A DNA stretch of 64,000 nucleotides, taken from NCBI GenBank assembly GCA_023393165.1, contig JAEWMJ010000057.1, positions 159,009 to 223,008 of the forward strand. Direction: 5' to 3'. The DNA is from Bacillota bacterium (GTDB lineage Bacteria; Bacillota; Clostridia; Christensenellales; Christensenellaceae). Below the pieces are notes generated by a model. The model did not search any database and had not been told where the DNA came from. It saw nothing but the letters and a program-made list of their open reading frames with translations. Shown one piece after another: positions 55,525-62,684 of the stretch (its first letter is position 1; each line of letters starts with the position of its first letter). The translations under genes and the position numbers were made by a program.

Positions 55525-55842
55525 TTTTTATACTCCTAATGTTGACACTTTTAAATTTCTTTAAATAGGCAACTTGTTGTAGTTATACAAGCTTTGTGAT
55601 TATTAGCCTGTATAAATCTATGTATCCATCCAAAATATAACATTATTTTACTATAAATTCTTAATGTCAACAATAATAAATAATTTTTTACCTAAATAAT
55701 ATGATTCAAATTTTAAAAGTGAAAGTGAAATAGACTAACTAATTTTTTTTAAAATGATAAAAGAATTATTATTTTCATAGACAAATATAAAATTCCTCAA
55801 TATGCTTTAAGATACTTGACCAGTGTCAATCAGGTTAAAATA
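55525..55842. other. AT-rich intergenic region
   Basis: 318 bases without a gene, very AT-rich. It holds the ABC-3C promoter, an imperfect palindrome CTTGTATAACTACAACAAG near 55570-55590 that could be an operator, and otherwise nothing recognisable. The left side of the junction with the broken DUF255 gene lies at its right end. Confidence 0.5.
55642..55670 (-). promoter_or_regulatory. sigma-A-type promoter of the ABC-3C operon
   Basis: On the minus strand TTGACA (55665-55670), a 17-base spacer and AATAAT (55642-55647), about 120 bases before the effector start. A perfect -35 and ideal spacing. Confidence 0.75.
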
Positions 55843-56067
55843 TCATCTTTGAAATTTAAACATTTTTTGTCTACTATGGCGAACATGGCACCAATGACAG
55901 GTGGAATAGCCGATAGAGAGAAAGATAGGTTTATCTTCATTTTTGGCTTTATCAAACGCCTCGTCTCCCCAGGGGAACCAGTCTACCGGGTTGTGGGCAT
56001 GCTGCAGGAGGTAAGGGGATTTTTCTTTTATTAATCTATTTGTTTTATTTGCCGTGGCAACAGGCAT
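55843..56067 (-). pseudogene. 5' fragment of a DUF255/thioredoxin-domain gene
   Basis: The first about 60 codons match the N-terminus of DUF255 (YyaL/SPATA20-type thioredoxin-domain) proteins: NRLIKEKSPYLLQHAHNPVD, WFPWGDEAF, PIFLSIGYSTCHWCHV. Full proteins have about 600-700 residues. After CHWCHV the frame leaves the family and ends after 14 unrelated codons, so the gene was cut at about 55883 by insertion or deletion. The rest of the gene is not in the window. Confidence 0.85.
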
Positions 56068-56152
56068 TGCATCACCTTCTTTCTTTATCTATAATTAATA
56101 TACCCAAAAATAATAAGGATACCAAGAAAGTACCATTTAGGTTTTAGAAAAG

Positions 56153-56183
56153 AAAAAGGCGCCGACATTCAGCACCTTTTTTG
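56153..56183 (-). terminator. terminator of the van-murF operon
   Basis: On the minus strand AAAAAAGGTGC and GCGCCTTTTT pair (one G-T) around a nine-base loop, 63 bases after the murF stop. Confidence 0.75.
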
Positions 56184-56245
56184 GAATTAGCACATATGAA
56201 CCATCCCTCTGTGTTTGTGGAAATCAGTTTCATGGAAGCGGGAAG

Positions 56246-57613
56246 CTAAAGCAGGGCGCGGACGATCTCGTCCGTATGCATGCCGCGGGAGCCTTTGACC
56301 AGAACTGCGTCGCCAGAAGACAGAAAGGATTTCAACTCCGCTACGGCCTGATCGTTATTGTCAAAAACGCGGCAGTCGATCCCGGACCGGACGGAGTAGG
56401 CGCCCTCGGCCATGGCTTTCGCCTCCGGACCGACGGTGAGTAAAATATCGACTCCGTTTTTCGCGGCGCAAACGCCGACTTCAAAATGCGCTTGCCGGGA
56501 ATACTCCCCCAGTTCGAGCATATCCGCCAGCACGGCTACTCTGCGGCCGGCCCTGAACCCAGATAGGACGCTCAGGCTGCATTTGGCCGCGTCGGGACTG
56601 GAGTTGTAGGAATCGTCGATGACGGTGACCTCGCCCACATGGTAAATATACTGGCGCATGGCGAGCGGGCGGTAATCCCTGAGCGCGGCGGCGGCCCGGT
56701 CCAGGGGAACGCCCAGCCGCTCCGCCACGGCAAGAGCGGCGAGCGCATCCAGAGTAAAGTGCGTTCCAAGTACCGGCAGGGTCACGCGGGCGCTCTCTCT
56801 CCCCGGAGCAATGCAGCGGAAAGCGGTGGTTTCCTTTTGAACCTGAACCGTAATCCCCTCCGCTCGGAAATCGCACCAGGGCGCCGTGCCGTAAAAGACA
56901 GTCTCATACGGCGTCTTTCCGCGGAGGCCGGCGAGCATCGGGTCGTCCCCGTTTAAAAACAGAACGGAACCCTGTGTAAACCGGTCGGTGATGTGCATCT
57001 TCTCCCGCAGGATGTTCTCCCGCGTTTTGAGCTGGCCGATGTGGGCAATGCCGATGTTGGTCATGACGGCGTGCTTCGGCTCGGCGACCTGCGCAAGGCG
57101 AGCCATTTCACCGAAATCGCTCATCCCCATCTCCACCGCCGCCGCTTCGTGTTCCCCGGAAAACTCGAACATCATCAGCGGCAGTCCGATCTGGCTGTTA
57201 TAGTTTCCCCTCGTCTTCATCACGCTGTATCTTGCGGAGAGGGCAAGCGCGGTCATTTCTTTCGTCGTCGTCTTCCCGGCGCTCCCCGTGATCCCAACGG
57301 CAGGGATGGGAAATCTCTTCCGATAGGCGGCGGCAATGCGCTGGAGCGCCAGCTGGTTCGAATCCACCGCGATCCAGGCTTCTTTCGCCTCCATCCGCGT
57401 ATGCTCCTGCGTCAGAGCCGCGGCCGCGCCCGAGGCGAATGCGGCGTGCAGAAAGGTGTGGGCATCCGTGTTTTCTCCTTTGAGGGGGACAAACAGGGAA
57501 CCGCCCTTCACCTCCCGGCTGTCGGTCGCCACCGAGGTCACCACCGTATCCGGGTCCCCGCAGAGCAATTTTCCGCCGCACGCGGCGGCGATTTCGCGTA
57601 CCGTCATTTCCAT
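56246..57613 (-). CDS. murF: MurF-type UDP-MurNAc-tripeptide ligase in van operon
   Basis: A 455-residue Mur ligase adding D-Ala-D-X to UDP-MurNAc-tripeptide. ATP site GITGSAGKTTTKEM, then TRGNYNSQIGLPL, the NIGIAHIGQ segment and the MurF-like C-terminus DDSYNSSPDA and VLVKGSRGMHTDEIV. ATG at 57613 has GAGGTG ten bases upstream, 13 bases after vanX. Its G+C is clearly higher than vanHAX, so it was recruited from another source. A dedicated MurF may favour loading of D-Ala-D-Lac; this is inference. Confidence 0.93.
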   Translation of the reverse strand: MEMTVREIAAACGGKLLCGDPDTVVTSVATDSREVKGGSLFVPLKGENTDAHTFLHAAFASGAAAALTQEHTRMEAKEAWIAVDSNQLALQRIAAAYRKRFPIPAVGITGSAGKTTTKEMTALALSARYSVMKTRGNYNSQIGLPLMMFEFSGEHEAAAVEMGMSDFGEMARLAQVAEPKHAVMTNIGIAHIGQLKTRENILREKMHITDRFTQGSVLFLNGDDPMLAGLRGKTPYETVFYGTAPWCDFRAEGITVQVQKETTAFRCIAPGRESARVTLPVLGTHFTLDALAALAVAERLGVPLDRAAAALRDYRPLAMRQYIYHVGEVTVIDDSYNSSPDAAKCSLSVLSGFRAGRRVAVLADMLELGEYSRQAHFEVGVCAAKNGVDILLTVGPEAKAMAEGAYSVRSGIDCRVFDNNDQAVAELKSFLSSGDAVLVKGSRGMHTDEIVRALL

Positions 57614-57626
57614 TGCAGCAAGCACC

Positions 57627-58331
57627 TCACAGCTTTCCGGAGGGGATATCCTCGCGCTCGTTCGGGCGGGATTTCACTCCCCCGGTTTCATGATGATCCT
57701 CGTGCCCATTGCTGTGGAGAACGGATGTGATGGGAAAATCAAAATAAGTGTTTGGATAGGGTTCGTTTTTCAGTGTGTAATGCCACCACTCGTAATCGTA
57801 TGAAACAAAACCGCAGGCCTCCATGATAGAACAAAGGGTTTGACGGTTTTTAGCTTCTACTTGCGTGATTCCTTTTGCTCCATGATGTGAGACCGGATCC
57901 ATCAAATCAAAGCCGCCGCCCATTGGAACAAGTGTACCGGCAGCTAAATGATAAAGCGTTAAGTCAATTGCGCTGCCACGGCTGTGGCCCGACTGAACGG
58001 CCACATATCCTTTTTCAATTATCTCGGTTTTGTCAATATTCGGATAGTGTTTTTGTTTCGTTTGGCCATCTTCCGGCTGTTTTGACCAGCGCAGAAAACA
58101 ATCTACGGCGCATTGAGGGCGATAACCATCCCAAAGAAGCAAACCAAAGCCAGAGGAAGCGGCGTTTTCCCGCGCTTTTTCCAGGGCGGCGCACAAAGCT
58201 CTTGTACCGGCAATTCGATTTGCTAAATATCCGTCCACCGGTTTGCCGGTAAAATTATCCCATGTGGCGTATTTAGCATCCCAACGTATTCCGGATACAT
58301 ACTCGTCTATAAAGACAAAATCATTTTTCAT
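57627..58331 (-). CDS. vanX: VanX D-Ala-D-Ala dipeptidase, extended C-terminus
   Basis: A 234-residue zinc dipeptidase that destroys D-Ala-D-Ala so that only D-Ala-D-Lac enters the cell wall. Zinc ligands and catalytic residues are all at canonical places: Arg71 (DGYRPQ), His116 and Asp123 (SGHSRGSAID), Glu181 and His184 (EWWHY). VanX usually ends near residue 202 (YFDFP); here a 34-residue hydrophilic tail with higher G+C follows, running to the murF gene. The start ATG overlaps the ligase stop. Confidence 0.96.
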   Translation of the reverse strand: MKNDFVFIDEYVSGIRWDAKYATWDNFTGKPVDGYLANRIAGTRALCAALEKARENAASSGFGLLLWDGYRPQCAVDCFLRWSKQPEDGQTKQKHYPNIDKTEIIEKGYVAVQSGHSRGSAIDLTLYHLAAGTLVPMGGGFDLMDPVSHHGAKGITQVEAKNRQTLCSIMEACGFVSYDYEWWHYTLKNEPYPNTYFDFPITSVLHSNGHEDHHETGGVKSRPNEREDIPSGKL

Positions 58332-59367
58332 CGTCTTTTCCTTTCAATGCGAGCGACACAATCCGGTCGATCACTTCGGCTAACGGCAACCCTGCGGCTG
58401 CCATCATTCTCGGATAACGGCTGTATGAGGTCAAACCGGGCAAAGTATTAACCTCGTTCAGTATTACTTTTCCATCTTCCTTCAGGAACATATCCACCCG
58501 CGAAAGTCCCCTGCATCCCAAGGCGCGGTATATGGCTTTTGCCGTCTCCTGAACGAGCAAGCGCGCCTCTGCCGAAATGCCAGCGGGAACGGTTACTGTT
58601 GAGTTTTCGGAACCGTTTTCAGGCTTATTCTCCTGATGGATTCTGAAAAAACCATGAGACAGGCAAATTTGATCCACCTCGCCTGCAATCAAATCCATAT
58701 CGTTCCCTAATATCGCACATCCTACCTCGCTGCCGGCGATAGCCTCTTCAATCAACACCTTTGAGTCATACTGTCTTGCTGTTTCCACCGCACTCAGCAA
58801 TTCTTCTTTACGACATACCTTACTGACGCCGAAAGATGAACCTGAACGGGCCGGCTTTACAAAAACGGGATAAGTAAACCTGTCGGCATCAATATTCTCG
58901 TTTGCCGTGACAACTAAGTAATTTGGCGTAGCAATTCCCGCGTTTCTGGCGACGATATAAGCAAGGGATTTATCCATACACAAAGCGGAACTTTGTATAT
59001 CGCAGCCTACATAGGGGATGCCGGAAAGTTCCAACAAACCTTGCATCGCACCATCCTCGCCAAGTTTGCCATGCAGAACGGAAAATACCATATCCAAACG
59101 GATCGTTTTGTATTGTCCCTGCTCCAGAACAAGCAATCCGTGTACGCTTCTGTCCGGTGACAGCATAACCGGACGGAAACTTCCATATTCCCAATTTGAG
59201 TGAGGGCTGTGACAAAGCTTCCAAACACCATTTTTCGTAATCCCGATATAGAACGGTTCATACTTTTCGATATCAAGGCTTTTTGCGACCTCCCCGGCAG
59301 ATTTAACGGAGATGGGATGTTCTTCGGAACAGCCTCCGAATATAATTGCAATTTTCAACCTATCCAT
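58321..59367 (-). CDS. vanA-like: VanA-type D-Ala-D-Lac ligase
   Basis: A 348-residue ligase closely resembling VanA along its length: LFGGCSEEH-like start (IIFGGCSEEHPISVKSA), PVFVKPARSGSSFGV, EVGCAILGN, LNEVNTLPG and SRYPRMMAAAG. His244 in FFRIHQE, the residue that favours D-lactate over D-alanine, is present. ATG at 59367 has AAGGAG nine bases upstream and overlaps the vanH end by eight bases. It makes D-Ala-D-Lac, which vancomycin binds poorly. VanA, VanM or a related new type cannot be told apart by eye. Confidence 0.94.
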   Translation of the reverse strand: MDRLKIAIIFGGCSEEHPISVKSAGEVAKSLDIEKYEPFYIGITKNGVWKLCHSPHSNWEYGSFRPVMLSPDRSVHGLLVLEQGQYKTIRLDMVFSVLHGKLGEDGAMQGLLELSGIPYVGCDIQSSALCMDKSLAYIVARNAGIATPNYLVVTANENIDADRFTYPVFVKPARSGSSFGVSKVCRKEELLSAVETARQYDSKVLIEEAIAGSEVGCAILGNDMDLIAGEVDQICLSHGFFRIHQENKPENGSENSTVTVPAGISAEARLLVQETAKAIYRALGCRGLSRVDMFLKEDGKVILNEVNTLPGLTSYSRYPRMMAAAGLPLAEVIDRIVSLALKGKDDEK

Positions 59368-60328
59368 GCTGCTTTCTCCTTTCAAATTTAAGGCAATTGA
59401 TAAAAGTATTTTCAACAGTATCGCTCAAGGCGTGTTCTGTGTAATAGGCGGTGTGCGGAGTAATAAGCACATTCGGTAATTTTTGCAGCTGCAGCAACAG
59501 TTCGCTTTCAATGGGTTTTTTTCTGTAATCGAAGTAGAATACTCCTTCCTCTCCTTCGAGGACATCCAACGCCGCACCGCCTAGTTTACCGCTTTTGAGC
59601 GCAGCAATAAGAGCCTCGGTATCAAGAAGTGAACCGCGTCCGGTATTGATAATAAACGCGCCTCTCTTCATCTGCCCGATACGTTGACGATTAAAAAGAT
59701 GGTTTGTATCCGCGTTAAGCGGTGTATGGAGCGTTACAATATCGCTCTTAAGTAACAATTCATCAAGAGGAACGTAACCGGCAGAGGTTATGGGACGATT
59801 GTCATAGGCTAATATGCGGCAGCCAAAGCCCCGCAGCCTATCCATAACTGCTGCACCAATGCGTCCTGTTCCAATTACCCCAATGGTCATATCACGTAAT
59901 TCCCTCCCGCGTACATCATTCAATCTGAAATCATGGATATCTGCACGGCTGATAATGGATTTTGCATTTCGCACCGTCATCAGCATCAGCATTAATGTGT
60001 AATCAGCCACGCTATCGGGCGAATAAACGACGTTTTCAACGGAAATGCCAACGCTCTCCGCGTATTTTACATTAATATGGTTATATCCAATACTTCTTGT
60101 GGAGATATACATTACACCGGCTTGGCTGAGCGCAAGAAGAATGGAATTTGTAATTTGAGTTTTATGACCGACGCTAATGCATCGATTTCCAAATGCCAGT
60201 TCAATATTAACTTCAGATACCGCCGCATCTGTGATAGTTGGCATAACGCCAAAGCGAGGCGCCATCTCTCGGAACAAAACGGCCTCGTCCTGCCCGCATC
60301 CATAAATTGTAATTCCCACTGCTGCCAT
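59360..60328 (-). CDS. vanH: VanH D-lactate dehydrogenase
   Basis: A 322-residue NADH-dependent 2-hydroxyacid dehydrogenase that reduces pyruvate to D-lactate for the ligase. It has the nucleotide site IGVIGTGRIGAAV (about 149-161) and catalytic Arg231 (NTGRGS), Glu260 (EGEEGV) and His292 (TPHTAYYTE). Normal VanH length. It is the first gene of the vanH-ligase-vanX-murF operon, behind the VanR-type direct repeats and a leader hairpin. Confidence 0.95.
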   Translation of the reverse strand: MAAVGITIYGCGQDEAVLFREMAPRFGVMPTITDAAVSEVNIELAFGNRCISVGHKTQITNSILLALSQAGVMYISTRSIGYNHINVKYAESVGISVENVVYSPDSVADYTLMLMLMTVRNAKSIISRADIHDFRLNDVRGRELRDMTIGVIGTGRIGAAVMDRLRGFGCRILAYDNRPITSAGYVPLDELLLKSDIVTLHTPLNADTNHLFNRQRIGQMKRGAFIINTGRGSLLDTEALIAALKSGKLGGAALDVLEGEEGVFYFDYRKKPIESELLLQLQKLPNVLITPHTAYYTEHALSDTVENTFINCLKFERRKQHG

Positions 60329-60415
60329 GATTTAGATTTATCCTTTCATATTACATTCATTTTCATGATCTATTTTTCTCTTCATCTCCGAGGCCCCCTT
60401 TCTGAAAATATGAAA

Positions 60416-60459
60416 GCCTGCCCGATTCGGCAAATTCATTTTACCGAAAACAGGCAGGC
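60416..60459 (-). promoter_or_regulatory. leader hairpin in front of vanH
   Basis: GCCTGCC and GGCAGGC, with inner TTCGG/CCGAA arms, form a long stem between the VanR-type boxes and vanH. On the minus strand it is followed by TTTCATATTTTC, so it may be a leaky terminator for vanRS read-through or a leader structure. Confidence 0.5.
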
Positions 60460-60475
60460 GATGTTGGAATTTTAA

Positions 60476-60512
60476 CTTATCAAAATCTTAATAAATTCTT
60501 ATGAAAATCTTA
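60476..60512 (-). promoter_or_regulatory. VanR-type binding boxes of the vanH promoter
   Basis: Two 15-base direct repeats, CTTATCAAAATCTTA (60476-60490) and CTTATGAAAATCTTA (60498-60512) on the plus strand, are 22 bases apart (two helix turns) directly after the vanS stop. The same motif occurs before vanR. TAAAAT at about 60470 could be the -10. OmpR-type regulators bind such repeats. Confidence 0.7.
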
Positions 60513-61724
60513 TTATTTTACTATACTGTTATATACAGCTAATGCATCGGGAACCTTTTTCATGGGTGCGTTTTCCGGCTTTGTTGGAAGTACGACGGTA
60601 AAGACTGTCTTTTCTGTATTGCTTTGCACGAAAATATCGCCTCCATGCGCGTTTGCAATTTCTTTGGCAATAGCCAGTCCAAGCCCGGCACCGCCTGTTT
60701 TGGTAGAACGGGATGTATCCAGCCGATAAAATTTCTCAAATATCGTTGCCAGTTTTTCTTGTGGGATAGGATTACCTTGATTCGTAAAAGTGATAATAAT
60801 ATTTTTATCCTGCTGCTCAGCGGAAATATCAATGACGCTGTTTTCATAGCTATAGGCTATCGCATTTTTCAGAATATTGTTGAACACACGGGCCAGTTTA
60901 TCTGTATCTCCCCACAGAGTGAGCCCGTCAGGCACATTAACTGACACCTGCTTTTTTTGTGGAGTCAGCATTGGATAGAATTCATCTGCCATCTGCTGGA
61001 GCATGAACAGTAAATTCATTTTTTCTTTATTCAAGACAATAGTTTGAAGATTAAATCTTGTGATCTCAAAAAACTCATCTATAAGCTGCTCTAACCGATA
61101 AGCTTTTTCCAAGGTTATACCGACATATTTTGCCTTCTGTTCAGGAGGCATATCAGGCGCTTCATCCAAAAGACTTAAATATCCTATAACGGAGGTCAGA
61201 GGCGTCTTTATATCATGAGCCAAGTAAACTACCAAATCATTTTTGCGCTGCTCGGCGTCAAGCACGGCTTTCTTTTGTTTTTCCAAGTTATTTTTTATCT
61301 GATTAAGCTTATTTTCCATAAAATCCAATTCCGGTGATAATGTAATTTCATTATCGGATTCCTCAGCAAGTTTATCCATTCCAGCACTGACCTCATCGAA
61401 ATATTTAGTAAACCAGGAAATTGAAAATTTAAGTAAAATAACTAAGAATATGAGAATCGCAATTATTGTAATGCCATCTACATTACGGTAAAATACAACC
61501 CGATAAATTAATAAAGCAACGTCTTCGCGTACAAATAACGTATTCTTTAAAAATTGTACAATGCTATCTCCAACGCTGAAGTTTATTTGAATTACAGAAC
61601 GCAGGAAGATAATAGTTGCAGCCGTGGCAAAAACAATAAGGAACATTTGAAGGAATATTTTCCTTTTTAATTTTGAATAATCATCCTTTCTTTTATCTCT
61701 CTTACTTTTCAATTTTATAGCCAA
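60513..61724 (-). CDS. vanS: VanS sensor histidine kinase
   Basis: A 403-residue membrane kinase that senses glycopeptide stress and controls VanR. Two membrane helices (about 22-44 and 84-100) flank a short external loop, as in VanA-type VanS. The H-box is YLAHDIKTPLTSVIGYLSLL with phospho-acceptor His170. N, F and G boxes are VFNNILKNAIAYS, FYRLDTSR and GGAGLGLAIAKEI. The start is TTG at 61724, as in VanSA (TTG GCT ATA AAA TTG), overlapping vanR by 23 bases; longer in-frame extensions are improbable. Confidence 0.94.
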   Translation of the reverse strand: MAIKLKSKRDKRKDDYSKLKRKIFLQMFLIVFATAATIIFLRSVIQINFSVGDSIVQFLKNTLFVREDVALLIYRVVFYRNVDGITIIAILIFLVILLKFSISWFTKYFDEVSAGMDKLAEESDNEITLSPELDFMENKLNQIKNNLEKQKKAVLDAEQRKNDLVVYLAHDIKTPLTSVIGYLSLLDEAPDMPPEQKAKYVGITLEKAYRLEQLIDEFFEITRFNLQTIVLNKEKMNLLFMLQQMADEFYPMLTPQKKQVSVNVPDGLTLWGDTDKLARVFNNILKNAIAYSYENSVIDISAEQQDKNIIITFTNQGNPIPQEKLATIFEKFYRLDTSRSTKTGGAGLGLAIAKEIANAHGGDIFVQSNTEKTVFTVVLPTKPENAPMKKVPDALAVYNSIVK

Positions 61725-62409
61725 CCCCCCATACCGTTTTGATATATTTAGGATGTTCCGCGCTGTCATGCATTTTTTCCCTTAAATGCCTGATATGAAC
61801 CATTACCGTATTATTGCTGTTGATGAAGTACTTGTCTCCCCATACCGCATGGAACAATTCTTCCGAACTGACCACCCGTCCGCAATTGGAACAAAGGGCC
61901 CAAAGAATGGAAAATTCCGTAGGAGTTAGAGATAGCTTTTTCTCATTCAGCGTACATTCATGGGTATCCATGTCCAATACCAAGCCGGAAAAGGCAATCA
62001 AGTGTTCTTCCTGGTTTGGCTCCGCAGAATTATATTTGGTAAATCTCCGGAGCTGCGCCTTTACACGGGCAATAAGTTCCAAAGGTCGGAACGGTTTGGT
62101 AATATAATCGTCCGCACCTAATGTCAGCCCGGTAATCTTATCGATTTCTTCTTCTTTGGCTGTCAGCATAATAACCGGAAAATTATGCTTTTCCCGGATT
62201 TGCTGACAGATTGAAAAACCATCTATATCTGGAATCATTACATCCAAAATGGCAAGATCCAATCTTTCATTTTCAATGCAGTTAAGAGCATCCTTCCCGT
62301 TATAAAATTTAAAGACATTATAATTCTCATTTTTCAAATAAACTTCAACCAAATCGGCAATTGCCTGCTCATCATCCACGATCAAAATATTTGCAGCCAA
62401 ACACATCAT
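61702..62409 (-). CDS. vanR: VanR response regulator
   Basis: A 235-residue OmpR/PhoB-type regulator very like VanRA: receiver domain with LIVDDEQAIADLVEVYLKNE, phospho-acceptor Asp56 (LAILDVMIP), then a winged-helix DNA-binding domain (LSLTPTEFSILWAL, NTVMVHIRHLREKMHD, YIKTVWGVGYKIE). It activates the vanRS and vanHAX promoters. Start at the ATG pair 62409/62406, with AAAGAAAG upstream. Confidence 0.96.
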   Translation of the reverse strand: MMCLAANILIVDDEQAIADLVEVYLKNENYNVFKFYNGKDALNCIENERLDLAILDVMIPDIDGFSICQQIREKHNFPVIMLTAKEEEIDKITGLTLGADDYITKPFRPLELIARVKAQLRRFTKYNSAEPNQEEHLIAFSGLVLDMDTHECTLNEKKLSLTPTEFSILWALCSNCGRVVSSEELFHAVWGDKYFINSNNTVMVHIRHLREKMHDSAEHPKYIKTVWGVGYKIEK

Positions 62410-62479
62410 CTACTTTCTTTTAAGCATATACTCCCATCATTATTATACCGCGAATAAAAAACCGTTTTGCAGCTTTTTA

Positions 62480-62494
62480 CTTATTAAAATCTTA
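62480..62494 (-). promoter_or_regulatory. VanR-type box upstream of vanR
   Basis: CTTATTAAAATCTTA on the plus strand matches both vanH boxes at 14 of 15 positions, 71 bases before the vanR start. It suggests autoregulation of vanRS. Confidence 0.6.
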
Positions 62495-62594
62495 AGATTT
62501 TCTGAATATTGCGATACAGACAGTCTTATAAACCAATATAAATATCAATTTTGACAATAGCAAGGGTTTAATCATAAATTCCTTGCTTTAAAAG

Positions 62595-62639
62595 AATTCA
62601 AGGGGCAGCCTGCCAAATTGGCAAGCCGTCCCTTGAATT
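62595..62639 (-). terminator. terminator of the surface-repeat protein gene
   Basis: AATTCAAGGG and CCCTTGAATT form the base of a long interrupted stem, followed on the minus strand by CTTTTAAAG, 46 bases after the stop codon. Confidence 0.65.
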
Positions 62640-62684
62640 TAAAAAACAACCGCATGGAGTTTCAGGTATACTTTTGCAGCAGGG

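Noticed and set aside
56993..57730. Plus-strand frame antisense to murF and vanX
   Set aside because: Long only because of the high G+C of murF; no ribosome site or family.
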